DNA of 64,000 bases from the NCBI RefSeq assembly GCF_003688415.1, contig NZ_REFJ01000005.1:241890-305889 (forward strand), read 5' to 3'. The translations under genes were made by a program, and so were the position numbers. Under the pieces are notes generated by a model. That model saw nothing but the letters and a program-made list of their open reading frames with translations. It had not been told where the DNA came from and ran no database searches. Positions 27,208 through 38,964 of the stretch are shown here, piece after piece (position 1 is the first letter of the stretch; every line of letters starts with the position of its first letter). The stretch comes from Umboniibacter marinipuniceus. Lineage in GTDB: Bacteria; Pseudomonadota; Gammaproteobacteria; Pseudomonadales; DSM-25080.

Positions 27208-27325
27208 ACTGCGCGTTATTGATTAAGGAATTCGCAGAAATTCCAGACGCCAAAGACATTGGACTGCAAAGTTCGCGGTTATGGTCTTAACTTAGTATGC
27301 GACTAATTACGTATCTAGGTTGACA

Positions 27326-27354
27326 TTGCAACTTGTGTCTCTAGCGTTGATAAT
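27326..27354 (+). promoter_or_regulatory. Weak candidate promoter upstream of sucA
   Basis: TTGCAA (27326-27331) and GATAAT (27349-27354) are separated by 17 bases. A transcript from here would run straight into the hairpin at 27368-27396, so it would be controlled by readthrough. Support is weak. Confidence 0.3.
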
Positions 27355-27367
27355 CCCTCGTAGTAAA

Positions 27368-27396
27368 GGTCGATGAATGTGATCATCGGCCTTTTT
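27368..27396 (+). terminator. Rho-independent terminator or attenuator between sdhB and sucA
   Basis: GGTCGATGA (27368-27376) pairs with TCATCGGCC (27383-27391) through nine pairs including one G-U, with a six-base loop, followed by TTTTT. It lies 160 bases after sdhB and 58 bases before sucA. It should partly or fully separate sdh from suc transcription. Confidence 0.75.
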
Positions 27397-27453
27397 GAGG
27401 ATTAAATGTGGTAAAAATCGGCGGTTTACACGCCCATAAGTGGTGGACTTGCA

Positions 27454-30285
27454 ATGCAAGATAACTCTATGGAAGCGCTTCTGCGTACCTCGCACCTGTC
27501 AGGTGGAAATGCGAGCTATGTTGAAGAACTTTACGAAAGCTATTTGCTTGACCCGAACGCGGTCCCAGAGGACTGGCGCGGTTACTTTGAAAAACTCCCT
27601 CGCGTGGAGGGCTCTCACGCCCAAGACGTTCCGCACTCCGAAATTATTCACCAGTTTGAGTTAATGGCCAAAAATCAGAGCCGTCCGCTTGTTGTTCGCG
27701 GCGAAGGCAGTGCTGATATTGATCATGAGCGCAAGCAGGTTGCAGTGATGGAGCTTATCGCTGGCTATCGCTCGCGAGGTCACCAAAAGGCCAAGCTCGA
27801 TCCGCTAAATCTCACGCAGCAGGATCACGTTCCTTGGTTGGAGTTGGCTTATCACAAGCTTTCGAATGCTGATTTGGACACCATGTTCCAAACAGGTTCA
27901 ACCTTTTTCGACCTGAAAGAGGCTAGCCTTAAGGACATTATTGCCGCCCTTGAGGCTACCTATTGTGGTCCTGTAGGCGTTGAAACAATGCACCTTACGG
28001 ATCTTGATGAGAAGCGTTGGTTGCAGCAGCGCACCGAAAGTGTCCGAGCCAAGCCTGCGTACAGTGCAGAGGTTAAGAAGCACCTTCTCGAGCGCATGAG
28101 CGCTGCCGAAGGGCTTGAAAAGCACCTTGATTCAAAGTACCCAGGAACGAAGCGCTTCGGTCTTGAAGGCGGCGAGAGTCTGATTCCTATGCTGGACGAA
28201 ATGATTCAGCGCTCAGGTTCACACGGTGCTAAAGAGATCGTTATTGGTATGGCGCACCGCGGACGTTTAAATACCCTCGTTAACATCTTGGGTAAGAATC
28301 CAGCGGATCTCTTTGATGAATTCGAAGGTAAGACCTTGGTGGATACCTCTGGTGACGTTAAATATCATCAGGGCTTCTCTTCAAACGTAATGACCTCGGG
28401 TGGCGAAGTCCACTTGGCGATGGCCTTTAACCCATCTCATTTAGAGATTGTATCGCCTGTTGTTGAAGGATCGGTTCGCGCTCGTCAAGATCGTCGTAAT
28501 GACGACGTTCGCAATACCGTCGTTCCTATCGTTATCCATGGCGATGCCGCGTTTGCTGGGCAAGGCGTGGTTCAAGAGACGTTCCAGATGTCTCAGACTC
28601 GCGCATATACTACCGGCGGAACGATTCATATCGTTCTCAATAACCAAGTTGGTTTCACTACCAATAATCGCGAAGACGCTCGCTCTACCATGTACTGTAC
28701 TGACGTGGCTAAGATGATTGAGGCACCCATCCTTCATGTGAATGGTGATGATCCCGAGGCGGTGCTCTTTGTTACGCAGTTGGCGGTTGATTATCGTAAC
28801 GAGTTTAAGAAAGATGTGGTCATTGATTTGGTTTGTTACCGCCGTCGTGGGCATAACGAAACTGATGAACCGTCGGCAACTCAGCCGCTCATGTACAAAG
28901 CCATCAAAGCGCATAAGAGTGCGTTTACCAGCTATTCTGCCAAACTAGAGCGCGAAGGTATCATCGCTGCTGGTTTCGGCCGTGAGTTAATGAATGAGTA
29001 CCGAGCGAAACTAGACTCCGGTAAGGACGTGGCGAATGCCTTAGTTTCCGAGCCTGATTCATCGCTATTCGTTGACTGGACTCCTTACTTAGGGCACGAC
29101 TGGGATGCGGCTGGCGACACTAGCTATCCAATTGCCAAACTCAAAGAGTTAGGCCAGAAGTTATGTGAAGTCCCCGATGGTGTTGTGATGCAACGCCAGG
29201 TCACGAAGATATATGAAGATCGTCGCAAGATGGCCGCTGGTGCACTACCCATCAACTGGGGCATGGCCGAGCTATTAGCCTACGGTACGGTCTTGGATCA
29301 TGGTGCCAGTGTTCGCCTAACCGGGCAGGATGTGGGTCGTGGTACTTTCTCTCATCGTCACGCGGTGGTTCATTCGCAGAAGGACGGTTCATCTTATATT
29401 CCGATGAAACACCTCGCGGAAGATCAGCCACGATTCACTATTAATGATTCGTTGTTGTCGGAAGAAGCAGTACTAGCCTTTGAATATGGTTACTCAACAA
29501 CTCGTCCCAATGCATTAGTTATTTGGGAAGCGCAGTTTGGTGATTTCGCAAACGGTGCACAGGTGGTTATCGACCAGTTCATCACCAGTGGTGAGCACAA
29601 GTGGGGCCGCCTCTGTGGCCTAACTATGCTACTTCCGCATGGTTATGAAGGGCAGGGTCCAGAGCACTCTTCGGCACGATTAGAGAGATTCTTACAGTTA
29701 TGTGCCGAGCATAATATTCAGGTTTGTATCCCAACCACGCCGGCACAGGTCTTCCATATGCTCCGTCGCCAGGTTGTCAGACCAATGCGTCGCCCGCTTG
29801 TGGTAATGAGTCCGAAGTGGATCCTTCGTCATCCCTTAGCTACGTCGTCACTTGAAGATCTCGCGGAAGGTGGCTTCCAGAACGTCTTGCAAGATCCGGC
29901 CGCGGATCCGGCGAAAGTGAAGCGTGTCGTGATGTGTTCGGGCAAGGTTTACTACCACCTCGTGGAAGCTCGAGAAGAAACGGGCCAGGACGATGTGGCC
30001 TTTATCCGATTGGAGCAGCTGTATCCGTTCCCGCGGGAAGAACTTGCCGCGGCACTAGCGCCTTATAAGAACCTAAAGGACGTTGTTTGGTGTCAAGAAG
30101 AGCCAATGAATCAGGGCGCTTGGTACTCTAGCCAGCATCACTTGCACCGTGCTGTTAACGAGCACGATGCAACGCTAGCGCTGAGCTATGTTGGCCGTGA
30201 GGCTTCGGCAGCTCCAGCAGCTGGCTCGATGAGTTTGCACCTTGAACAACAGAAGCGTTTCCTAGCGGACGCACTAAGCGTATAA
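27454..30285 (+). CDS. sucA: 2-oxoglutarate dehydrogenase E1 component
   Basis: SucA is the thiamine-diphosphate E1 of the 2-oxoglutarate dehydrogenase complex; it decarboxylates 2-oxoglutarate and passes the succinyl group to SucB. The 943-residue protein begins like E. coli SucA (MQDNSMEALLRTSHLSG). It has HRGRLNTLVNILGK, the thiamine-diphosphate region with VIHGDAAFAGQGV and TTNNREDARS, and the C-terminal LLPHGYEGQGPEHSSARLERF. The gene is followed at 50 bases by sucB. Confidence 0.98.
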   Translation: MQDNSMEALLRTSHLSGGNASYVEELYESYLLDPNAVPEDWRGYFEKLPRVEGSHAQDVPHSEIIHQFELMAKNQSRPLVVRGEGSADIDHERKQVAVMELIAGYRSRGHQKAKLDPLNLTQQDHVPWLELAYHKLSNADLDTMFQTGSTFFDLKEASLKDIIAALEATYCGPVGVETMHLTDLDEKRWLQQRTESVRAKPAYSAEVKKHLLERMSAAEGLEKHLDSKYPGTKRFGLEGGESLIPMLDEMIQRSGSHGAKEIVIGMAHRGRLNTLVNILGKNPADLFDEFEGKTLVDTSGDVKYHQGFSSNVMTSGGEVHLAMAFNPSHLEIVSPVVEGSVRARQDRRNDDVRNTVVPIVIHGDAAFAGQGVVQETFQMSQTRAYTTGGTIHIVLNNQVGFTTNNREDARSTMYCTDVAKMIEAPILHVNGDDPEAVLFVTQLAVDYRNEFKKDVVIDLVCYRRRGHNETDEPSATQPLMYKAIKAHKSAFTSYSAKLEREGIIAAGFGRELMNEYRAKLDSGKDVANALVSEPDSSLFVDWTPYLGHDWDAAGDTSYPIAKLKELGQKLCEVPDGVVMQRQVTKIYEDRRKMAAGALPINWGMAELLAYGTVLDHGASVRLTGQDVGRGTFSHRHAVVHSQKDGSSYIPMKHLAEDQPRFTINDSLLSEEAVLAFEYGYSTTRPNALVIWEAQFGDFANGAQVVIDQFITSGEHKWGRLCGLTMLLPHGYEGQGPEHSSARLERFLQLCAEHNIQVCIPTTPAQVFHMLRRQVVRPMRRPLVVMSPKWILRHPLATSSLEDLAEGGFQNVLQDPAADPAKVKRVVMCSGKVYYHLVEAREETGQDDVAFIRLEQLYPFPREELAAALAPYKNLKDVVWCQEEPMNQGAWYSSQHHLHRAVNEHDATLALSYVGREASAAPAAGSMSLHLEQQKRFLADALSV

Positions 30286-30335
30286 TTATTGAACACTTGA
30301 TGGGTAATCCCACAAAACAAGCGAGCATATAAACA

Positions 30336-32998
<2,663 letters not shown>

Positions 32999-33016
32999 AA
33001 TATAAGTTTTTAATCG

Positions 33017-33074
33017 AAGCGTCATAGGTAAATTGTTTGCTGCATTGATTGGGCATCTATCTAGGACGCTTTTC
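33017..33074 (+). terminator. Interrupted inverted repeat between lpd and sucC, possible attenuator
   Basis: AAGCGTC (33017-33023) pairs with GACGCTT (33065-33071). After one mismatch TAG pairs with CTA, and a short TTTT run follows. The loop is more than 30 bases, so this is at best a weak terminator in the 112-base lpd-sucC gap. Confidence 0.35.
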
Positions 33075-33110
33075 TTGTGTTCCCCCAGGGACAATTAAGG
33101 TGGTAAAAAA

Positions 33111-34277
33111 ATGAACTTGCACGAGTATCAAGGTAAGCAGCTGTTCCGTCAGTATGGCCTACCTGTGTCAGATGGCATTGCCTGTGACACCCCAGAAGAA
33201 GCGGTAGCTGCGGCTAAGAAGATTGGCGGAGACATGTGGGTTGTTAAAGCCCAGGTCCATGCTGGCGGTCGTGGTAAAGCGGGCGGCGTTAAGTTGTTAA
33301 ACAACTTTGATGACATCCATGCTTTCGCTGACAAATGGTTAGGTAAGAACCTTGTAACCTATCAGACAGACGAAAATGGTCAGCCAGTTGCTAAGATCTT
33401 AGTTGAGACTTGCACCGACATCGCTCAGGAGCTTTACCTCGGCGCGGTTGTAGATCGTTCAACTCGTCGTGTTATCTTCATGGCCTCTACCGAAGGTGGC
33501 GTTGAGATTGAGAAAGTAGCTGAAGAGACTCCAGAAAAGATTCTTCAGGCCATCATCGATCCAGTTTGTGGCGCTCAGCCATACCAGGCTCGCGAGCTTG
33601 GCTTCAAGTTAGGCTTGAACCCAGTTCAGATGAAGCAATTCACTAAGATCTTCTTGGGCTTGGCAAAGATGTTCACCGAGAAAGACTTAGATCTTCTTGA
33701 GATCAACCCATTGGTTATCACTGACGAAGGCAACTTGCACTGTCTTGACGCGAAAGTGTCTATTGATAGCAACGCCGTATACCGTCACAAAGATATCCAA
33801 GAAATGCACGATCCTTCACAGGAAGACGAGCGTGAAGCACATGCTGCTCAGTTCGAACTTAACTACGTAGCGCTCGATGGCAACATCGGCTGTATGGTTA
33901 ACGGTGCAGGCCTAGCAATGGGTACCATGGATATTGTTAAGCTACACGGTGGCGAGCCAGCTAACTTCCTAGATGTTGGTGGCGGCGCCACAAAAGAGCG
34001 TGTAACGGAAGCATTCAAAATCATTCTTTCTGACACCAGTGTTAAAGCCGTTTTGGTTAACATCTTCGGTGGTATCGTTCGTTGCGATCTAATTGCTGAC
34101 GGCATCATTGGTGCAGTGAAAGAAGTTGGCGTTGAAGTTCCAGTTGTTGTTCGCCTTGAAGGTAACAACGCTGAGCTTGGCGCAAAAGTATTGGCAGAAA
34201 GTGGTCTTGGCGTAATTGCTGCGACGAGCTTAACTGATGCAGCTGAAAAAGTTGTTGCTGCAGCGGAGGGCAAATAA
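33111..34277 (+). CDS. sucC: Succinyl-CoA synthetase beta subunit (ADP-forming type)
   Basis: SucC and SucD convert succinyl-CoA to succinate with substrate-level formation of a nucleoside triphosphate. The 388-residue protein is full length. It opens with [20 protein letters not shown] and has an ATP-grasp N-terminal domain ([19 protein letters not shown]) and the C-terminal [17 protein letters not shown]. The ATG follows AAGGTGG. Its stop shares one base with the sucD start (TAATG). Confidence 0.98.
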   Translation: MNLHEYQGKQLFRQYGLPVSDGIACDTPEEAVAAAKKIGGDMWVVKAQVHAGGRGKAGGVKLLNNFDDIHAFADKWLGKNLVTYQTDENGQPVAKILVETCTDIAQELYLGAVVDRSTRRVIFMASTEGGVEIEKVAEETPEKILQAIIDPVCGAQPYQARELGFKLGLNPVQMKQFTKIFLGLAKMFTEKDLDLLEINPLVITDEGNLHCLDAKVSIDSNAVYRHKDIQEMHDPSQEDEREAHAAQFELNYVALDGNIGCMVNGAGLAMGTMDIVKLHGGEPANFLDVGGGATKERVTEAFKIILSDTSVKAVLVNIFGGIVRCDLIADGIIGAVKEVGVEVPVVVRLEGNNAELGAKVLAESGLGVIAATSLTDAAEKVVAAAEGK

Positions 34278-35149
34278 TGAGCGTATTAATCAATAAAGAC
34301 ACCAAGGTAATCTGTCAGGGTTTCACTGGTGGTCAGGGTACTTTCCACTCTGAGCAAGCCATTGCATACGGTACCAACATGGTTGGCGGTGTAACGCCGG
34401 GTAAAGGCGGTACAACTCACCTTGGGCTTCCGGTATTTAACACGGTTAAAGAAGCGGTAGAAGCTACTGGTGCTGATGCCTCGGTTATCTACGTACCGGC
34501 TCCTTTCTGTAAGGACTCTATCATTGAAGCAGCCTACTCAGGCGTTAAGCTGATCGTGGCGATTACCGAAGGTATCCCAACGCTTGATATGCTTGAAGCA
34601 AAAGTTGTGTGTGATAACCAGGGCGTTCGTCTGATTGGACCAAACTGCCCAGGTGTCATCACTCCTGGAGAGTGTAAGATCGGTATCATGCCGGGTCACA
34701 TTCACTTGCCAGGTAAAGTTGGCATCGTATCGCGTTCTGGTACCTTGACCTACGAAGCGGTTAAGCAGACGACTGATCACGGTTTCGGCCAGTCTACCTG
34801 TGTTGGTATAGGTGGTGACCCAATTCCTGGTTCTAACTTCATCGACATTCTAGAAATGTTCGAGAATGATCCTAAGACCGAAGCAATCGTAATGATTGGT
34901 GAGATCGGTGGTTCTGCAGAAGAAGAAGCAGCTGCTTACATCAAAGCAAATGTGACTAAGCCTGTTGTTTCTTACATTGCGGGTGTTACAGCGCCAGCAG
35001 GTAAGCGTATGGGTCACGCGGGCGCAATTATCGCTGGCGGTAAGGGTACTGCAGACGAGAAGTTCGCAGCACTGGAAGATGCAGGCGTGAAGACAGTTCG
35101 TTCTTTGGCTGGTATCGGTGATGCACTGAAGGAAATCACTGGCTGGTAA
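34277..35149 (+). CDS. sucD: Succinyl-CoA synthetase alpha subunit
   Basis: SucD binds CoA and carries the phosphohistidine intermediate. The 290-residue protein begins [24 protein letters not shown], has [19 protein letters not shown], and carries the phosphorylated His in the C-terminal [13 protein letters not shown]. It overlaps sucC by one base and ends at a strong terminator that closes the TCA block. Confidence 0.98.
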   Translation: MSVLINKDTKVICQGFTGGQGTFHSEQAIAYGTNMVGGVTPGKGGTTHLGLPVFNTVKEAVEATGADASVIYVPAPFCKDSIIEAAYSGVKLIVAITEGIPTLDMLEAKVVCDNQGVRLIGPNCPGVITPGECKIGIMPGHIHLPGKVGIVSRSGTLTYEAVKQTTDHGFGQSTCVGIGGDPIPGSNFIDILEMFENDPKTEAIVMIGEIGGSAEEEAAAYIKANVTKPVVSYIAGVTAPAGKRMGHAGAIIAGGKGTADEKFAALEDAGVKTVRSLAGIGDALKEITGW

Positions 35150-35178
35150 GCGAGTGTTTGCTAAAGTGTTCAAAAAGA

Positions 35179-35203
35179 GGTCGCCTTTGGCGGCCTTTTT
35201 TTT
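35179..35203 (+). terminator. Rho-independent terminator after sucD
   Basis: GGTCGCC pairs with GGCGGCC around a TTT loop (one G-U pair) and is followed by eight T's. It ends the sucCD transcript 30 bases after the stop codon. Confidence 0.93.
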
Positions 35204-35407
35204 GCTTTCCAAAAAGAGAATGCGGGGTGAAATCCTCGTCCTACCATTATTCAGGCTAGTTAACGGTTTTGTTATCGCTTAAACAGTGTTAATCAGGCTA
35301 GCCGGTTATTCTATCCTCGTTCAAATGGCGTTAAACTTTGAGCTATCGCACTTTTCGTGCTTGAATAGTGTCATAACAAATAACCCATTGACTGCAGGAC
35401 GCTGACT

Positions 35408-36145
35408 ATGAAACGGGTAATACAGCTACTGATGGGCGCAATGCTTATCGCCGGCGCGCTTTATCTTGCCTTTGAACCGTCGTTGACTGACGATTCTGGC
35501 AACACCAGGGCAACCAACTCAGCGCCAGCAAGCGGTGAGAATTCTTCTGAGTCTAGAGGTGATGGGGACGGTGGTGATCGCGCAGCGGCCGCTAACAGCG
35601 AGAATAGCGAAAACTCGGCAAATCAGCCCATTGGTTCCACTCAGACTACTACGCAAATCCCTCTGGATCTTCCTGCCGGCGCAACGGCCGAAGAGAATGC
35701 TGCACTGCTTACGGGTTGGCTTCAGGAGCAGGGTTGGCTTGGCGAGCATGATGAATTAGTAGAGTTGTTTAATTCTGGCGCCGTGGGGAGCGTTGAGGTT
35801 GAACGAGTGAGGCAGTTTCACAATGGCTTGCCCGTCTACGACTCTAACCTTGTGGTGCTTCGCAGAGATAACGTGTTGGTGGAGCTTGATGGCGCACTTG
35901 CGGTGGATGTCAATTTAGATGTAGAACCCACGGTTAGTATTGAAGCTGCATGGGAAACGGCCAGCGCTAGTGTTAGTTTCAGTGTCGTGGCAGCAGTGCC
36001 GGAGGCGCTGCAAGTTCACTCCCGGGCCGGCGAGAGTCACTTAGTCTGGGTCTTTAGGGGTGGCGATATGCGCGCCCGTACAGAAGTGCTCGTTGATGCG
36101 CACAGCAATGAGGTGTTGAGAAAGGTCACCAAAGGAGCAATTTAA
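35408..36145 (+). CDS. FTP-like (thermolysin propeptide) membrane-anchored protein
   Basis: The 245-residue protein has an N-terminal membrane segment (residues 5-20), a Ser/Asn/Glu/Gly-rich linker (about 26-85), and a C-terminal domain of about 160 residues. The latter resembles the fungalysin/thermolysin propeptide plus PepSY fold: VRQFHNGLPVYDSNLVVLRR, then HLVWVFRGG and TEVLVDAHSNEVLRKV. Such propeptides chaperone and inhibit their own protease. Here no protease domain follows in the same chain, but the next gene, two bases downstream, is a thermolysin-like protease, so this is probably its propeptide supplied in trans (inference). It is the first gene of a ten-gene operon. CAGGA lies eight bases before the ATG. 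Confidence 0.75.
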   Translation: MKRVIQLLMGAMLIAGALYLAFEPSLTDDSGNTRATNSAPASGENSSESRGDGDGGDRAAAANSENSENSANQPIGSTQTTTQIPLDLPAGATAEENAALLTGWLQEQGWLGEHDELVELFNSGAVGSVEVERVRQFHNGLPVYDSNLVVLRRDNVLVELDGALAVDVNLDVEPTVSIEAAWETASASVSFSVVAAVPEALQVHSRAGESHLVWVFRGGDMRARTEVLVDAHSNEVLRKVTKGAI

Positions 36146-36147
36146 TT

Positions 36148-37887
36148 ATGTTAATTAGATTAGCCCTAGTAACCGCTCTATTTTGTCTTTCATCGCTAAC
36201 GGTTGCCAATCAGCCAGTGGCCCACATCTTTGATTATCAGCGATTCTGTGCACAACATAAGAATCGCCCCTCGCAGGATCAATGGTGGCGCTATTTGGTG
36301 GCGCTATCTGGCCGAATTGATGGTGATATCCGAGTATATCGAAATCACCTTGAGGGTAATGGCGATCCGTTAGTGATGGCGATTAGCCAGAATGCTCAAT
36401 ACTACGATGCCTTCCGTAGACTGATGGGAATGGACGGCGTAGACGGAAGAGGCCTAAGGCACAATCTGTTGGTTAATATGAACCGAGGCTCGAATGGTGA
36501 ACCCTTCGAATGTGGAGACGGTGAAGTCTTCGATGCCATGAGTGTTCGCCAAGGTAATGAACTTTCCTTTGACGCCTTTAGTAAAACAACCATGGCCTTG
36601 GAAGAAGTGGTTGGTCATGAGGCTTATCATGCATTTATTGGTTACAATTCCGCTTTAGAATACGAGTTTCAGTCTGGCGCACTCAATGAGGCGCTCGCCG
36701 ATGCCTTTGGCGTTGTTTTCCGTCAATGGCTAGAATCCGGGCGGCCCGATAATCCCGCTGATATTCAATCACGTTCAAATGCGCTTTGGCAGTTGCGAGA
36801 TGTGGGACAGCCGCTTCGCGATATGATCAGCCCAAATAATCACGATCAGCCTGATCACATGAATCAGTATATTAAGCTGCCCAATACGGCGGACGGGGAT
36901 TGGGGGGGCGTTCATTACAACTCAGGCATCATCAACCACGCTTTTTTTCTATTGGCGGAGGGTGGTCAACATCGACGTCTTGGCTCAGGGCCAACGGTCT
37001 CCGGGATTGGTCCCTACAAAGCCTTAACTATCTGGCATAGTGGCGCCATTTTGATGCACCCGTACAGCGATTTCCGCGATGCGCGCGAGAAGTTTCAACG
37101 TGCCGCGGTGGAGTTATTCGGTCATGGGAGCGGTGAAGTTCAATCGCTGGTGAACGCCTTGGACGCCGTTGGTATTGCCTTTGTGCCACTTCCACAGGCC
37201 CCGGTAACAACTCCGGGCCCAACAGAGCCAGAAGAAACTATACCTCCTGTTAATGATCCTGTTACGGTACCCACGCCGCCCGAGACAAGCGCGGATCCCG
37301 TGGTCATCGATACCAACCCTAACCCAGGGCCAGTCGTAACCAATCCCGCGCCGACGCCCGGGCCGGTGATGGCAAACCCTGAGCCCGAGCCCACTGAGGG
37401 AACCGAAGCTAAGCGTTGGTGGCTGATAGGGCTGTTACTGGTCGCCGGTGGCGCCCTGCTATGGTTAAGTCGAAGGCAGCCGTTTGCCGAAACAGCTAGC
37501 ACAGTAGCCAGTCCAGCGTGGTCTTCGGTACAACAGGCGTCCAGAAAAGCGGATTCAGATAACGCCAGCGCAGGTACCAGTAAGGACTTTAAAATCCACA
37601 TCGATGGGGCAAAGCTGTACTTGGACCCAGCGCTCTTGCGAACAAAGGATGGTCAAGTTTTTGGACGGTCGGCCAATTTTTGCCACGTGGTACTGGCGAA
37701 CGCGGCAATATCAAGGCGACATCTTCGTGTTTGTTTGGTTGACAAGGCACTTTGGGTGACCGATCTGAATAGCCAGGCGGGGGTGATGGTGAATGGCCAG
37801 TCGATCCCGCCGATGCAGCCAGTCCGATGGGAAATTGGTGACACTCTGAGTGTTGCTAACCGGGTTAAATTGGAGCGTAAATCATGA
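36148..37887 (+). CDS. Thermolysin-like (M4) metalloprotease with TM helix and cytoplasmic FHA domain
   Basis: The 579-residue protein has a signal peptide (1-20) and an M4 catalytic region. Zinc motif HEAYH (157-161), third ligand E181 in GALNEALADAFG, and H256 in GGVHYNSGIINHAF (counterpart of thermolysin His231) are all present, so it should be active. A Pro/Thr-rich linker (350-420) leads to a TM helix (about 424-441) and then a C-terminal FHA domain (about 481-575: FGRS, SRRH, NSQAGVMVNG). An extracytoplasmic protease joined to a cytoplasmic phosphothreonine reader is unusual. It overlaps the next FHA gene by four bases. Confidence 0.85.
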   Translation: MLIRLALVTALFCLSSLTVANQPVAHIFDYQRFCAQHKNRPSQDQWWRYLVALSGRIDGDIRVYRNHLEGNGDPLVMAISQNAQYYDAFRRLMGMDGVDGRGLRHNLLVNMNRGSNGEPFECGDGEVFDAMSVRQGNELSFDAFSKTTMALEEVVGHEAYHAFIGYNSALEYEFQSGALNEALADAFGVVFRQWLESGRPDNPADIQSRSNALWQLRDVGQPLRDMISPNNHDQPDHMNQYIKLPNTADGDWGGVHYNSGIINHAFFLLAEGGQHRRLGSGPTVSGIGPYKALTIWHSGAILMHPYSDFRDAREKFQRAAVELFGHGSGEVQSLVNALDAVGIAFVPLPQAPVTTPGPTEPEETIPPVNDPVTVPTPPETSADPVVIDTNPNPGPVVTNPAPTPGPVMANPEPEPTEGTEAKRWWLIGLLLVAGGALLWLSRRQPFAETASTVASPAWSSVQQASRKADSDNASAGTSKDFKIHIDGAKLYLDPALLRTKDGQVFGRSANFCHVVLANAAISRRHLRVCLVDKALWVTDLNSQAGVMVNGQSIPPMQPVRWEIGDTLSVANRVKLERKS

Positions 37888-38153
37888 GCAGCTTCACCAC
37901 CTATTTCTTCGGCAGAGATCAGAGCAACTCCATTGTATTGGATGATCCAAGTATCTCTCGCTTTCACTGTGAGTTGACCGTTAATGGCGACGACTGTCTG
38001 CTAGTTGATGCGAACTCGACCCACGGCTGTTTTGTGGAGCGCAATGGTGACTGGGAAAGCGTGAAGAACAGCCAGCTTAAATTGACGGATAAGGTTAAAA
38101 TTGGCCGCTTGAGTGGCCTGTTGAAGGATTTTATAAAGGGAGAAAAGGCGTGA
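37884..38153 (+). CDS. Small single-domain FHA protein
   Basis: The 89-residue protein is almost only an FHA domain. The core residues are present: GRD (10-12), SISRFH (23-28) and the NSTHG loop (44-48, where most have NSxNG). FHA domains bind phosphothreonine peptides. With no other domain, it could act as an adaptor between phosphorylated partners of the operon. It starts inside the end of the protease gene (ATGA), and its stop overlaps the next start (GTGA). Confidence 0.8.
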   Translation: MSSFTTYFFGRDQSNSIVLDDPSISRFHCELTVNGDDCLLVDANSTHGCFVERNGDWESVKNSQLKLTDKVKIGRLSGLLKDFIKGEKA

Positions 38154-38959
38154 CCAATATTTTGGAGATCAAAGAGAGTCACTTGAGGGTAACCGTGGCG
38201 TTAATCTCTGTGATATTGGCAGCGGTGTGGATTTTAGTCATTGATTTGGCGTTGAATACACCTGCCGATGGAATCAGAATTGTGGATGTGCTGATTGATA
38301 GGGCGAATGAGCTTTATCCGTTCACCATTCAGAATTTGATGTGGATTTTCTTTTTCTTTGGCCTTGGCGAATTATGGATTCGTAACCAGCGAGCCAATAT
38401 TGAGGCGCAGCAGCTGGGGCTTAGGCTGCTCCCGGAAGATGAAGAAACACTATTGCGCGGCAAAGACCTCGGAAGTATCGTGCTGTCGATTCGCGGAGCC
38501 GGTTCGCAGCGTCTCTATTATCTTCAGGAATTGATAATGCGCACTATTCAACAATTCCGACTCAATGACTCGGTTGCACAGGCGGATAGCCTGTTGAACA
38601 CTTCGTTGGACCTCATTCACGCCGAACTCGATATTAAATACAATATGTTGCGCTACATCAGTTGGTTGCTACCAACGCTGGGCTTCATTGGTACCGTAGT
38701 GGGTATTTCCCTTGCGCTGGGTGAGGCGGGCAACATGCCTGAGGTGACTGATGGTGACGCAATTAAAGCGTGGATGGGCCTGCTCACGGCCAAGCTAGGC
38801 ATTGCCTTTAACACAACATTAGTGGCGCTGCTGCAGTCCGCCGTACTAGTGTTTCTTATTCATATTGTGCAGGCGAAAGAAGAAGAGGGCGTCAATCGTA
38901 TTGGTCGCTACTGTCTACACAATCTCATTAATCGTTTGTACGAATCGCAAGAGAGGTAA
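38150..38959 (+). CDS. MotA/TolQ/ExbB-like membrane protein
   Basis: The 269-residue protein has four predicted membrane helices (about 13-35, 58-77, 168-190 and 216-240). A cytoplasmic part lies between the second and third. The third helix contains WLLPTLGFIGTVVGISLAL, the conserved block of MotA/TolQ/ExbB proton-channel proteins, and the fourth has LGIAFNTTLVALLQSAVLVFL. These proteins work with a MotB/TolR/ExbD partner having an Asp-bearing helix; the vWA protein at 41886 has such an N terminus. The start is GTG with AAAAGG before it. Confidence 0.8.
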   Translation: MTNILEIKESHLRVTVALISVILAAVWILVIDLALNTPADGIRIVDVLIDRANELYPFTIQNLMWIFFFFGLGELWIRNQRANIEAQQLGLRLLPEDEETLLRGKDLGSIVLSIRGAGSQRLYYLQELIMRTIQQFRLNDSVAQADSLLNTSLDLIHAELDIKYNMLRYISWLLPTLGFIGTVVGISLALGEAGNMPEVTDGDAIKAWMGLLTAKLGIAFNTTLVALLQSAVLVFLIHIVQAKEEEGVNRIGRYCLHNLINRLYESQER

Positions 38960-38964
38960 TTGTT

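Noticed and set aside
33863-34273. Minus-strand open frame of 136 codons
   Set aside because: It is antisense to sucC, where strong codon bias leaves other frames open.
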